Below are positions 25,896 through 34,893 of a DNA stretch of 46,988 nucleotides, piece after piece. The notes under the pieces were generated by a model. It did no database searches. It saw nothing but the letters and a program-made list of their open reading frames with translations, and was not told the origin of the DNA. The stretch lies in assembly GCA_947259365.1 (NCBI GenBank), contig CAMYMC010000033.1, forward strand, positions 1-46,988, in the 5' to 3' direction. Made by a program: the position numbers and the translations under genes. Position 1 is the stretch's first letter, and each line of letters opens with the position of its first letter. The DNA comes from an uncultured Acidimicrobiaceae bacterium (GTDB taxonomy: Bacteria; Actinomycetota; Acidimicrobiia; Spongiisociales; UBA5794).

Positions 25896-26774
25896 GTGAG
25901 GTCGGGTTTCGTCCCCGTTGTCGGCCGGCCCAACGTCGGCAAGTCGACGCTCGTCAACGCCCTCGTCGGCGAGAAGGTCGCGATCACGTCGGTACGCCCC
26001 CAGACGACGCGCAACACGATCCGGGGCGTGCTCGATCTCGCGAATGACGAGGCCCAGATCGTCTTCGTCGACACCCCCGGCCTCCACAGGCCGCGCACCG
26101 CGCTCGGCGAGCGGCTCAACCGACTCGTCTACGGCTCCCTCGCCGAGAGCGACGCTGTCGTCTTCGTCCTCGACGCGACCGGGAAGGTGGGCCCCGGGGA
26201 CCGGCGCATCGCGGCGCGACTCGCCGCCGCCGCAGCTCCGACGATCGTCGCCGTCAACAAGATCGATCGCGCCGGGAGCGACCGAGTCGCGGAGCGTCTC
26301 CTCGAGGCCGCTGGGTGGGATTTCGCCGCCTACGTTCCCGTGTCCGCAATTGACGGCCACGGCCTGGAGGAGCTGACGAGGGAGCTGGTGACGAGCCTCC
26401 CGGAAGGGCCCCGCTACTTCCCGCCGGGGATGCGTACCGACCAGCCCGACGAGCTGCTCGCCGCGGAGCTCGTCAGGGAGAAGTACCTGGCGAGGCTGCG
26501 CGACGAGCTGCCGCACTCCCTCGCCGTGGCCGTCGAGGAGATCGCGACGAGGGAGAGCGGCATCGTCTACGTCTCGGCCACGGTCTACGTCGAGCGGAAC
26601 TCGCAGAAGGGCATGGTCATCGGCAAGGGCGGGGAGCTGCTCCGGACGGTCGGCGCCGAAGCGCGCTCCGAGCTGGAGCGCGTCTTCGGTGCCGGGGTCT
26701 ATCTCGATCTACGGGTCAAGGTCGAGCGGGACTGGCAGCGTCGAGATCAGCTCCTGGACCGGCTCGGGTATTGA
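25896..26774 (+). CDS. era: GTPase Era
   Basis: A GTPase that binds 16S rRNA during 30S assembly. The G motifs are GRPNVGKS (10-17), DTPGLH and NKID. The C-terminal KH domain is seen in KGMVIGKGGELLRTVGAEAR and the following VYLDLRVKVERDW. The length of 292 residues is standard. The GTG start lies one base after the preceding stop. It is the last gene of the phoH-era run and is convergent with the PepSY gene. Confidence 0.96.
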   Translation: MRSGFVPVVGRPNVGKSTLVNALVGEKVAITSVRPQTTRNTIRGVLDLANDEAQIVFVDTPGLHRPRTALGERLNRLVYGSLAESDAVVFVLDATGKVGPGDRRIAARLAAAAAPTIVAVNKIDRAGSDRVAERLLEAAGWDFAAYVPVSAIDGHGLEELTRELVTSLPEGPRYFPPGMRTDQPDELLAAELVREKYLARLRDELPHSLAVAVEEIATRESGIVYVSATVYVERNSQKGMVIGKGGELLRTVGAEARSELERVFGAGVYLDLRVKVERDWQRRDQLLDRLGY

Positions 26775-26801
26775 TGCGCTCCCGCGCACCGTCCGACGGC
26801 C

Positions 26802-27125
26802 TCAGTCGGCGTCCTCGCCACCGTCGTCGTCGCCGGTCACGTCGACGACGGTGAAGCTCTCGTCGAGCTGGACGTCGACCTGGCTGCCGTCGTCGAAGGT
26901 CACCTCGACCTCGTAGTAGCTCTCTTCGTCGCCGATCTCTGTCTCGGTGACCGTGCCGGCTCCGGTGTGGTCGAGCGCGGCCTTCGTCGCCTGCTCGAGC
27001 TCGACACCGGTGATCGGCATCTCGGTGCCGTCGTCGTCGCTCGAGCTGAGCGCGATGCCGGCGCCGGCGATGCTCGCGGCGACGATCACCCCGGCTGTGA
27101 TCAGGATCGCGGTTCTCCGCTTCAT
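26802..27125 (-). CDS. Membrane-anchored PepSY-domain protein
   Basis: A 107-residue protein with a short basic N-terminus, a single hydrophobic segment (about 6-26), a Ser/Asp linker and one PepSY-like domain (ITGVELEQATKAALDHTGAG, YYEVEVTFDDGSQVDVQLDESFTVV) with an acidic tail. PepSY modules bind or inhibit peptidases or sense envelope conditions; the partner here is unknown. I chose the ATG at 27125, which has GGAAGGA 5 bases upstream, over an upstream in-frame ATG at 27167. Confidence 0.78.
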   Translation of the reverse strand: MKRRTAILITAGVIVAASIAGAGIALSSSDDDGTEMPITGVELEQATKAALDHTGAGTVTETEIGDEESYYEVEVTFDDGSQVDVQLDESFTVVDVTGDDDGGEDAD

Positions 27126-27207
27126 CGTCGTCCTTCCCTGTCGGGTAGCCGTTGTCGTTCCGCTCACGGTACGAAACGGCGCCTGAAACGACGCTGAACG
27201 ATCGCCC

Positions 27208-27483
27208 TCAGAGCGCGTCGATCTCGGCGGCGAGTGCGGTGTCCTTGCCGGTGAGGGCTCCCTCGGAATGCGTCGACAGCTCGATGCGCACCTTGTTCCA
27301 CCGGATGTCGATGTCGGGGTGGTGGTCGGCGACCTCGGCGGCGAGCGCGACCTGGGTCACGAACCCCATCGCGGCCTTGAAGTCCCTGAGGACGAACGTC
27401 CGCGTCAGCGTCTCTCCGTCGATCGTCCATTCGGGATGACCCGCCAGGAAGGTCGTCCTCGCCTCCGCGTCAAGACCGGCCAT
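27208..27483 (-). CDS. Pterin-4a-carbinolamine dehydratase
   Basis: Dehydrates 4a-hydroxytetrahydropterin, recycling the cofactor of aromatic amino-acid hydroxylases; it can also moonlight as a transcription cofactor. The 91-residue protein shows the signature ADHHPDIDIRWNKVRIEL followed by STH, with both active histidines. GAGGAGG precedes the ATG. No hydroxylase gene lies nearby. Confidence 0.92.
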   Translation of the reverse strand: MAGLDAEARTTFLAGHPEWTIDGETLTRTFVLRDFKAAMGFVTQVALAAEVADHHPDIDIRWNKVRIELSTHSEGALTGKDTALAAEIDAL

Positions 27484-27545
27484 CGCGCCTCCTCGTCTCC
27501 CGCCGGGCCGTCGCGGCGATGGTAGGTGCGATGCCGCCCCTCGGG

Positions 27546-27551
27546 TACGCT
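27546..27551 (+). promoter_or_regulatory. Candidate -10 for leaderless recO
   Basis: TACGCT ends 7 bases before the recO ATG and no ribosome-binding site intervenes. Confidence 0.45.
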
Positions 27552-27558
27552 CAGGCCG

Positions 27559-28278
27559 ATGGCGCTCCGTCACGACCAGGGCATCGTGCTCCGCGGCTAT
27601 CCGTTCGGAGAGGCCGACAGGGTCGTCGTGCTGCTGAGCCCCAACCACGGCAAGCTGCGGACGGTGGCCAAGGGCGTCCGCAAGACGAAGAGCCGCTTCG
27701 GGGGCCGGCTCGAGCCGTTCTCTCACGTCGATCTCGTCCTCTACGAGGGCCGCAACCTCGACACGATCACCCAGGTCTCGATGATCGAGCCCTTCCACCG
27801 CCTCCGCGGTGATCTGGAGCGGGTGATCGCGGCGGCGACGATGGTCGAGGTCGCCGACGCCGTCGCCACCGAGAACGAGGCCTCGGTCCGGCTCTTCCTG
27901 CTCCTCCACCGCGGGCTGCGGACGCTCGACCGCACCGGGGTCCACGCCGATCTCGTGACGTCGTACCTGCTGAAGGCGGCAGCCGTCGTCGGCGTCGCCC
28001 CTGCCCTGGAGAGCTGCGCCGGCTGCGGGCGCAGCGACGGGCTCGACCGCTTCAGCTTCGAGGCCGGCGGCGCCCTCTGCGAGCGGTGCCGCACCCCCGG
28101 CGCCTACGCCCTTCGCGACGGTCTCACCGGCTATCTCGCCGGGGTGGCCGCCGCCGAACTCGACGCGCTCCCCGCCGCCGACGACGCGTTCACCGGTGAG
28201 GCGATGGGGGTCGCCCGCCGCTTCCTCGAGTTCCATCTCGAGCGGAGGCTGGAGAGCCTCGCCGTGATCGATGGCTGA
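27559..28278 (+). CDS. recO: DNA repair protein RecO
   Basis: Recombination mediator of the RecFOR pathway. It has an N-terminal OB fold (DQGIVLRGYPFGEADRVVVLL, TKSRFGGRLEPFSHVDLVLYEGRNLDTI with breaks), a helical C-terminus and a zinc site formed by CAGCG and CERC. The start at ATG 27559 is supported by the -10 element just upstream and by the usual N-terminal sequence. Its stop lies 8 bases inside uppS. Confidence 0.94.
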   Translation: MALRHDQGIVLRGYPFGEADRVVVLLSPNHGKLRTVAKGVRKTKSRFGGRLEPFSHVDLVLYEGRNLDTITQVSMIEPFHRLRGDLERVIAAATMVEVADAVATENEASVRLFLLLHRGLRTLDRTGVHADLVTSYLLKAAAVVGVAPALESCAGCGRSDGLDRFSFEAGGALCERCRTPGAYALRDGLTGYLAGVAAAELDALPAADDAFTGEAMGVARRFLEFHLERRLESLAVIDG

Positions 28279-29011
28279 ACCGGAGCCGGCGTCGCTCGAC
28301 CGCGACCGGATCCCACGCCACGTCGCCATCATCATGGACGGCAACGGCAGGTGGGCGAACGCCAGGGGCCTCCCCAGGACCGCAGGCCACGCCCAGGGCG
28401 AGCCGGCACTCTTCGACGTCATCCAGGGTGCGCTCGGTCTCGGCATCGAGTGGCTCACCGTGTACGCCTTCTCGACGGAGAACTGGTCGCGACCAGCCGA
28501 CGAGGTCTCGTTCCTCATGCACTTCAACATCGACCTCCTCCGCCGGCGCCGGGACGAGATGGACGAGATGGGGGTGCGGATCCACTTCATCGGCGACCGT
28601 GACGATCCCCGGGTCCCCGACGAGTTGCGCACCGAGATCGACGTCGCCGAGGCGTTGACGGCCGCCAACACGACGATGCACCTCGTGTTCGCCTTCAACT
28701 ACGGAGGCCGCAACGAGGTCGCCCACGCCGTTCGGCGTCTCGCCGTCGACGTGGCCTCCGGCACGATCGATGTCGATGCCGTGGGCATGGAGAGCCTCGC
28801 CGAGCGAATGTACCTCCCGGAGATGCCGGATCCCGACCTCGTCATCCGCAGCAGCGGCGAGATGCGGATCTCGAACTTCCTCCTCTGGGAGAGCGCCTAT
28901 TCCGAGTTCGTCTTCACGCCGGTGCTGTGGCCGGACTTCGATGGCACGACGCTCGCCGCCTGCATCGCCGAGTACCAGGGTCGGGACCGTCGCTACGGCG
29001 GGGTCGGGTGA
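28271..29011 (+). CDS. uppS: Isoprenyl transferase (cis-prenyl diphosphate synthase)
   Basis: Makes the polyprenyl diphosphate lipid carrier for cell-wall synthesis from farnesyl diphosphate and IPP. The motifs HVAIIMDGNGRWA (catalytic Asp), GHAQGEPALFDV, TVYAFSTENWSRP and VIRSSGEMRISNFLLW are all present. The length is 246 residues. It overlaps recO by 8 bases, a common pairing in actinobacteria. Actinobacterial homologues can make C50 rather than C55 products; product length cannot be read here. Confidence 0.95.
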   Translation: MAEPEPASLDRDRIPRHVAIIMDGNGRWANARGLPRTAGHAQGEPALFDVIQGALGLGIEWLTVYAFSTENWSRPADEVSFLMHFNIDLLRRRRDEMDEMGVRIHFIGDRDDPRVPDELRTEIDVAEALTAANTTMHLVFAFNYGGRNEVAHAVRRLAVDVASGTIDVDAVGMESLAERMYLPEMPDPDLVIRSSGEMRISNFLLWESAYSEFVFTPVLWPDFDGTTLAACIAEYQGRDRRYGGVG

Positions 29012-29054
29012 GGGGTCTCGAAATGGGTCGCCCGGGCGTGGCGATGCAGCGCCC

Positions 29055-29060
29055 TATCAT
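29055..29060 (+). promoter_or_regulatory. Candidate -10 for glyS
   Basis: TATCAT, 40 bases before the glyS ATG; the leader between them has GAGG 10 bases upstream of the start. Confidence 0.4.
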
Positions 29061-29100
29061 CCGCACCCCTTCTCCCCACCACCAGTGAGGCGATCACGGC

Positions 29101-30402
29101 ATGGCCATCGACTTCGACACCATCGTCAACCTCTCCAAGAAGCGCGGGTTCGTGTTCCAGTCGTCGGAGATCTACGGGGGTCTCCGCTCGGCCTACGACT
29201 ACGGGCCGCTCGGCGTCGCCCTCCTTCGCAACGTCAAGGCCGAATGGTGGCGGGCGATGGTCCAGATGCGTGACGACGTCGTGGGCATCGACTCGGCGAT
29301 CCTCCAGGCGTCCGACGTGTGGGTGGCATCGGGTCACGTCGCCTCGTTCACCGATCCGCTCGTCGAGTGCACGAGCTGCAACAGCAGGTTCCGGCTCGAC
29401 AAGCTCGACGACTCGGAGCAATGCCCGACGTGCGGCAACCGGGGCACGTTCACCGAGCCGCGCCAGTTCAACCTCATGTTCCAGACGCACATGGGCCCGG
29501 TGGCATCCGAGGAGAACGTCGTCTATCTGCGGCCGGAGACGGCCCAGGGCATCTTCATCAACTTCGAGAACGTGCGGCGGACCGCCCGGCTCAAGCTGCC
29601 GTTCGGCATCGCCCAGATCGGCAAGGCGTTCCGCAACGAGATCACCCCCGGCCAGTTCGTCTTCCGTACCCGGGAATTCGAGCAGATGGAGCTGGAGTTC
29701 TTCTGCCACCCCGACGACGCCGAGGAATGGTTCGGGTACTGGCTCGACGAACGGCAGCGCTGGTACCTCGACCTCGGCATGAGCCCGGACAAGCTCCGGT
29801 TGCGGCGCCACGACGCCGACGAGCTGGCTCACTACGCCGCAGACACGTACGACGTCGAGTACGAGTTCCCCTGGGGCTGGGACGAGCTCGAGGGGATCGC
29901 CAACCGGACCGATTTCGACCTGAAGGCGCATGCCGAGCGGTCGGGGAAGGACCTCCGTTACTACGACCAGGACGCCGATGACCGATTCTTTCCGTACGTC
30001 ATCGAGCCGTCCGGGGGAGCGACCAGGACGACGTTCGCCCTCCTCATCGATGCCTACACCACGGAGGAGGTCGGCGGCGAGGAGCGGGTCGTGCTCAAGC
30101 TCGACAAGCGGCTCGCTCCGATCAAGGCGGCGGTGCTGCCGCTGTCGAAGAAGCCGGATCTCGTCGAGGTGACGCAGAAGGTCGCCGACTCGCTCAAGCC
30201 GCTGTGGGACGTCGAGGTGGACGTCACCCAATCGATCGGGAGGCGGTACCGGCGCCAGGACGAGATCGGGACGCCGTACTGCGTGACGATCGACTTCGAC
30301 TCGCTCGAGGACCAGCAGGTCACGGTGCGGGATCGGGACACGATGGCCCAGGACCGGATCGCCATCGACAAAGTCGTCGAGTACCTGCGCGACCGCCTCT
30401 GA
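29101..30402 (+). CDS. glyS: Glycyl-tRNA synthetase (dimeric type)
   Basis: A class II synthetase of the alpha-2 type that charges tRNA-Gly. The N-terminus has KKRGFVFQSSEIYGG and DYGPLGVALLRNVK, followed by a zinc-type insertion (CTSCNSRF, CPTCGNRG), motif 2 around GKAFRNEITP and FRTREFEQMELEFF, and the C-terminal anticodon-binding domain. The length of 433 residues is slightly short but complete. Confidence 0.96.
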   Translation: MAIDFDTIVNLSKKRGFVFQSSEIYGGLRSAYDYGPLGVALLRNVKAEWWRAMVQMRDDVVGIDSAILQASDVWVASGHVASFTDPLVECTSCNSRFRLDKLDDSEQCPTCGNRGTFTEPRQFNLMFQTHMGPVASEENVVYLRPETAQGIFINFENVRRTARLKLPFGIAQIGKAFRNEITPGQFVFRTREFEQMELEFFCHPDDAEEWFGYWLDERQRWYLDLGMSPDKLRLRRHDADELAHYAADTYDVEYEFPWGWDELEGIANRTDFDLKAHAERSGKDLRYYDQDADDRFFPYVIEPSGGATRTTFALLIDAYTTEEVGGEERVVLKLDKRLAPIKAAVLPLSKKPDLVEVTQKVADSLKPLWDVEVDVTQSIGRRYRRQDEIGTPYCVTIDFDSLEDQQVTVRDRDTMAQDRIAIDKVVEYLRDRL

Positions 30403-30413
30403 CACCGCCGTGC

Positions 30414-31652
30414 TCAGCCGGGTACGGTCACGGCCTCGCCCGCGGTGAGGTACACGTTGCGCATGAGCGGGTCGACGCGATCGAGCGTGCCGCTCACGTT
30501 GACGCGATCGCCGCGACGCAGCTCCGGCCCGCCGGGAGGGAGCTGGATGACGGCGTCGATCGTCGTCTGGCCGTAGAGGTCGTGGTCGATGGTCGCCACG
30601 GTCACGACCGCCTTGACGCCGGGCCCCTCGCCGAAGTCGAGGTCCGTGCGGTAGCTCCTCGTATCGCGCACGGTGCCCGACCAGGTCACCGGCCGGCCCC
30701 GGTACTGCCCATCGAAGAGGGCGATCGTCTCGAAGCTGAGCCGGTCCGAGCTGAACAGCGTCTCGAAGAGCCTGGCATCGGCCTCCTCCGCTTCGATCGG
30801 GCTCGGTGCCGGCGCCGGACGCTCGGGCGCCTCCGCGTAGGTGCGCCATCCCTCGACCTCGGGGTCGCCGGGAAGCACCTCCGCGAGGCGGCGGGCCGCC
30901 CGGGCCGCCTCCTCCTTCCGTCCCGAGGCTGCGAGGGTCTCGACCTCGAGGAGGCGCCCGTCGACGTCGTCGGGATGGGGCTGCACGATCGTGGAGATGT
31001 CCTGCGACGTCGCGGCCAGCTCGCCGCCGAGTCGCTCGTCGAGAGCCCGGCTCATCCGGTCGACGAGCCCGTCCTCGTCGAGGAGGCGGCGCCCGGCTGC
31101 GGCGATGCGCCGGGTCGTCGAGACGAGGTTGTCCTTGTTGCGCTCCAGACCCTTGGTCGCCACCACGATCTCGGTGTCGTCGACCCTGGTGCGGCGGTGG
31201 AGAGAGAAGAGCCGGAGCAGGGAGAGCCTGCGGCTCGACGACAGGAACGCCCTCACCGCCGCAGGGTCGGCCGCCTTCACCACCCACGTGTCGTCGAACT
31301 CGGCGTCGCCCACCTCGACGTCCTGTGCGCCGAAGAGGCGGGTGATGCGGGAGAAGGCGGTCTGTGCCTTCAGCTCGAGCCCGAGGCCGAGGTCGGGGTA
31401 GCCGACGCGATAACGGGTGAAGGTCTGGTTGTTGTTGCTGCCGCCCTCGGTGAACGTGTCGACGAGGACTCGCAGCGGGCCCATCGTCCCCTCGATGCGG
31501 GGCCGGGTGAAGAAGGATCCCCTGTTCACCGCCAGCCCGAGCGTGGCGCCGGCCCGCTCCCACGCCTGCTTCGCGGCCTCCATCTGCCGGACGGCGACGG
31601 TGACCACGGCGACACCGAGGACGATGACGGCGAGAATGATGACGACGGTCAT
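30414..31652 (-). CDS. Membrane-anchored protein of unknown function with an OB-fold-like C-terminus
   Basis: I do not recognise this 412-residue protein as a named family. One N-terminal membrane helix (about 2-21) is followed by a coiled, Ala-rich stretch and a beta-rich domain. A helical region (about 205-270) contains a TPR-like segment (LLEVETLAASGRKEEAARAARRLAEV with break). Next is a Pro-rich linker (about 290-300). The C-terminal 90 residues alternate strands with VTWSGTVRDTR and GDRVNVSGTLDRV, as in OB-fold domains of the tRNA_anti-like group. The architecture suggests a scaffold or binding protein at the inner membrane surface. It is convergent with glyS (11-base gap) and divergent from the DUF3179 gene. 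Confidence 0.6.
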   Translation of the reverse strand: MTVVIILAVIVLGVAVVTVAVRQMEAAKQAWERAGATLGLAVNRGSFFTRPRIEGTMGPLRVLVDTFTEGGSNNNQTFTRYRVGYPDLGLGLELKAQTAFSRITRLFGAQDVEVGDAEFDDTWVVKAADPAAVRAFLSSSRRLSLLRLFSLHRRTRVDDTEIVVATKGLERNKDNLVSTTRRIAAAGRRLLDEDGLVDRMSRALDERLGGELAATSQDISTIVQPHPDDVDGRLLEVETLAASGRKEEAARAARRLAEVLPGDPEVEGWRTYAEAPERPAPAPSPIEAEEADARLFETLFSSDRLSFETIALFDGQYRGRPVTWSGTVRDTRSYRTDLDFGEGPGVKAVVTVATIDHDLYGQTTIDAVIQLPPGGPELRRGDRVNVSGTLDRVDPLMRNVYLTAGEAVTVPG

Positions 31653-31791
31653 GCCGTGATTCTACGGAGGGCTCGCCGCCCCCCGAGGCTCTTGCGGGCC
31701 CGAGATGGTCGGGGCTTGGTCAGTCTGCGCACCGGGGTCGCGACGGCGGCGTTGGCCCGGTGAACACCCCCATCCACCGATCGGCCCATCG

Positions 31792-33081
31792 ATGCGACGC
31801 GCCACACCCTTGATCATCGGTTTGCTCGCGGCCGCGGTCCTCGTCGTCGCCGGGGCGCTCGTCGTCGGCGGCGGTGAGGAACCGGCGGCGGGTCCGGCGA
31901 CCGAAGCACCTGCGACGACGCAACCGCCCTCGACGACGGCGTCGCCTCCGGCGACGACGCCACCGACGACCATCGCCCCGTCAACCACCTCGGCGGGCGC
32001 CGCGGTGTCCCTCCCACCGGACCTTGCCTTCGTCACCGAGCCGTGGGAGACGGACTGGTCCCGGGCCACGATCGACCTCTCCGAGCTCAAGATCGGCATC
32101 CCCACCGTCGACCCCCGCGACCGCATCCGGCCCATCGACGACCCCCGCTACGAGGAGATCGCAAGCGGGGACGAGTGGCTTGTCGGGCGCGAGATCGGCA
32201 TCCAGATCGAGCTCGACGACGGCGCCCGCTTCTTCCCGCTGCGGATCCTCACCGCCCACGAGGTCGTCAACGACGAGGCGGCCGGGGTCGCCTTCGCCGT
32301 GACCTACTGTCCGCTGTGCAACACCGCCGTCGCCTTCAACCGGGTCGTCGACGGCGAGGTGCTGCGGTTCGGGGTCTCGGGTCTGCTGCGCAAGTCCGAC
32401 CTCGTCATGTGGGACGACAGGACCCAGTCGCTGTGGCAGCAGATCACCGGCGAGGGCATCGTCGGCACACATGCGGGGAACCAGCTCGAGCTCATTCCGT
32501 CGGCGATCGTCACGTGGGACGATTTCAAGCAGCGCCATCCCGCCGGCGTGACGCTGTCCCAGGACACCGGGTTCGGCTTCAACTACGGCAGCAACGGCTA
32601 CGTCGGCTACTCCAACCGGGCGGCGCCGTTCGGCAGCTTCTTCGACGACCCGCTCGACGACCGGTTCCCAGCTCTGGAACGGGTCGTCGGGATCCGGGTC
32701 GGCGACGCCGCCAAGGCCTACCCGTTCAGCGTGATCGCAGCGGAGCGGTCAGTCAACGACGAGGTCGAGGGGCTTCCCATCGCGGTGTGGTGGGGTGACA
32801 GCGACGCAGCCGACAACTTCTCCGGCCAGTTCGTCGGCGAAGGCGAGGCGATCGGCACCGGGATCGCCTTCGTCCGCGTCGTCGACGATCTCGTTCTGAC
32901 GTTCTCGCCGGCCGGCCCCGTCACGTTCACCGACGCCGAGACGTCGAGCACGTGGACCTTGCTCGGCGAGGCCGTCGCCGGCCCGCTCGCGGGCACCCGT
33001 CTCGAGATGGCGCTACACCAGAACGAGTTCTGGTTCGCCTGGGCGGCGTTCAACGAGGGCTCGCCGGTCTACGGCGCCTGA
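31792..33081 (+). CDS. Exported DUF3179-domain protein
   Basis: A 429-residue protein with a signal peptide or anchor (about 6-26), a Thr/Pro/Ala-rich linker (about 35-64) and a DUF3179 domain filling the rest. Conserved-looking parts are FFPLRILTAHEVVNDE, FAVTYCPLCNTAVAFNR, DLVMWDDRTQSLWQQITGEG and KAYPFSVIAAERSVNDEV. The CPLC pair is characteristic and may bind metal or be redox active; the biochemical role of the family is not established. The ATG at 31792 precedes the signal peptide; an earlier in-frame ATG at 31705 would add an Arg/Pro-rich leader and is not favoured. Extracytoplasmic location is inferred. Confidence 0.82.
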   Translation: MRRATPLIIGLLAAAVLVVAGALVVGGGEEPAAGPATEAPATTQPPSTTASPPATTPPTTIAPSTTSAGAAVSLPPDLAFVTEPWETDWSRATIDLSELKIGIPTVDPRDRIRPIDDPRYEEIASGDEWLVGREIGIQIELDDGARFFPLRILTAHEVVNDEAAGVAFAVTYCPLCNTAVAFNRVVDGEVLRFGVSGLLRKSDLVMWDDRTQSLWQQITGEGIVGTHAGNQLELIPSAIVTWDDFKQRHPAGVTLSQDTGFGFNYGSNGYVGYSNRAAPFGSFFDDPLDDRFPALERVVGIRVGDAAKAYPFSVIAAERSVNDEVEGLPIAVWWGDSDAADNFSGQFVGEGEAIGTGIAFVRVVDDLVLTFSPAGPVTFTDAETSSTWTLLGEAVAGPLAGTRLEMALHQNEFWFAWAAFNEGSPVYGA

Positions 33082-33118
33082 ACCACCGGGCCCGACCCGG
33101 CGCAGCCCGCGGCGTCGG

Positions 33119-33124
33119 TACACT
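33119..33124 (+). promoter_or_regulatory. Candidate -10 for leaderless dnaG-sigA
   Basis: TACACT ends 8 bases before the dnaG GTG, with no ribosome-binding site between. Confidence 0.45.
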
Positions 33125-33132
33125 CGCCCGAA

Positions 33133-34893
33133 GTGGCCTATTCCCGAGACGACATCGACAAGGTGAGGGAGCTCACCGACCTGGTCGAGCTCGCCACTGA
33201 GGTCACGAAGGTCAAACAGACCGGCCGCTCCGTGATGGCGGTGTGCCCCTTCCATCAGGAGAAGACACCGTCGCTGTCGATCGACCGCGAACGCGGCCTC
33301 TACCACTGCTTCGGCTGTGGCAAGGGCGGCGACGTCTTCCAGTGGGTGCAGGAGACCCAGACCGTCGACTTCGCCGGCGCCGTCGAGCTGCTCGCTCGCC
33401 GCGCCGGTGTGACCCTCACCCAGGACCCGGGTGCCCGCAAGCGACGGTCGGAGCGGGAGCGCCTGATCGAGGCGACGGACGAGGCGGTCGAGTGGTTCCA
33501 CGAGCGGCTGAAGACGGCGAGCGATGCCGCCGCCGCCCGCGCCTACCTGCGCGGCCGCGGCTACGACGTCGACATCGTCGAGCACTTCCGCCTCGGGTTC
33601 TCCCCGGACTCGTGGGACGCCCTCACCCGGCACCTCACCTCGAAGGGGTTCTCGGAGCGGGTCATCGTCGCCGCGGGTCTGGCGAGTCGGGCGAGACGGG
33701 GGAGGGTCGTCGACCGGTTCCGGGGCAGGGTGATGTTCCCGATCTTCGACGTGCGCGGCGACGCCGTCGGCTTCGGCGCCCGCCAGCTCGAGGGCGAGCC
33801 GCCCAAGTACCTCAACTCGCCGGAGACTCCGATCTACCACAAGTCGCGTCTGCTCTACGGGCTCAACTGGGCGAAGTCGGAGGTCGTCAGGAGGGGAGAG
33901 GCGGTCGTCGTCGAGGGCTACACCGACGTCATCGCGTTTCAGCAGGCGGGTGCGCCGATTGCGGTCGCGACGTGCGGCACCGCCCTCGGCGAGGACCATC
34001 TCGGCGCACTGCGCCGGTTCACCGAGCGCATCGTCCTCGCCTTCGATGCAGACGAGGCCGGCGCCGGGGCGGTGCTGCGCGGGTTCGAGCGCTCCGTGCC
34101 GGGCGACCTCGACCTCCGGGTGGCGACGTTTCCTGCGGGCAGGGACCCGGCCGACCTCGTCGGCGCCGGTGAGCAGTCGATGATGCTGAAGTCGGTCGAG
34201 GAGTCGATGCCCCTGCTCCAGTTCCGCATCGAGCGGGAGCTCGGCAGCTTCGACCTCGACGAAGCCGAGGCCCGGGGGAGGGCGGTCGGGGCGCTCGTCC
34301 CGATCATCGCCACCCACCCCGACGCCGTCGTTCGCCACGAGTACGCCGTGTTGCTGTCCCGCCGCACGGGTGTCGACCTCGACGTCGTCGAGGGAGCGCT
34401 GCGGAGGGCGACGGCGGCTCGGGTGAGCGCCGCTCCGGCGCCCGACGAGCCCCCGCAGCGCCTCACCGGCGAGGAGCGCGCCGAGCGGGAGTTGCTCCGG
34501 CTGCTGCTCGCCAACGATGCCGGGCTCGATCGCGAAGAGCTCGACGCCGAGCTCTTCGTCACCGACCTCCACATGCGCGCGTTCGAGCGCATCGGTCCGG
34601 TGGTCCTCGCCCTCGCCCCCGGCGTCACCCCGGACCTCGGCGCCGCCATCGGCGACGACGCAAGTGAAGCGGGTGCGTTGCTCCGGGAGCTGGCTATGGT
34701 CGATCTCCCGCTGCCCGACGCGACCGACGTTCTCATTCGGCTCAAGGTGGCGGGGGTCGAGCGCCGAATCGACATGGTGCGTCGCGAACTCGGACGGCTC
34801 GACCCCGAGCGTGACACCGAGGCGTATTCCGAGCGCTTCGGCGAGTTGATAGCGTTGGAGCGCAAACGTCGGGATCTACGGAGCGCCGAGTGA
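33133..34893 (+). CDS. dnaG: DNA primase
   Basis: Synthesises RNA primers at the replication fork. It has the N-terminal CHC2 zinc finger (CPFH and HCFGCG), the TOPRIM core ([15 protein letters not shown] with the acidic Glu, [10 protein letters not shown]) and a C-terminal DnaB-interacting helical region. The 586 residues are normal. GTG start. The stop overlaps sigA by 4 bases, a reduced version of the macromolecular synthesis operon (no rpsU in view). Confidence 0.96.
   Translation: MAYSRDDIDKVRELTDLVELATEVTKVKQTGRSVMAVCPFHQEKTPSLSIDRERGLYHCFGCGKGGDVFQWVQETQTVDFAGAVELLARRAGVTLTQDPGARKRRSERERLIEATDEAVEWFHERLKTASDAAAARAYLRGRGYDVDIVEHFRLGFSPDSWDALTRHLTSKGFSERVIVAAGLASRARRGRVVDRFRGRVMFPIFDVRGDAVGFGARQLEGEPPKYLNSPETPIYHKSRLLYGLNWAKSEVVRRGEAVVVEGYTDVIAFQQAGAPIAVATCGTALGEDHLGALRRFTERIVLAFDADEAGAGAVLRGFERSVPGDLDLRVATFPAGRDPADLVGAGEQSMMLKSVEESMPLLQFRIERELGSFDLDEAEARGRAVGALVPIIATHPDAVVRHEYAVLLSRRTGVDLDVVEGALRRATAARVSAAPAPDEPPQRLTGEERAERELLRLLLANDAGLDREELDAELFVTDLHMRAFERIGPVVLALAPGVTPDLGAAIGDDASEAGALLRELAMVDLPLPDATDVLIRLKVAGVERRIDMVRRELGRLDPERDTEAYSERFGELIALERKRRDLRSAE

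Noticed and set aside
28993..31563. Open frame of about 850 codons on the minus strand across glyS
   Set aside because: Low-complexity shadow of glyS and of the 30414 gene; no family features.
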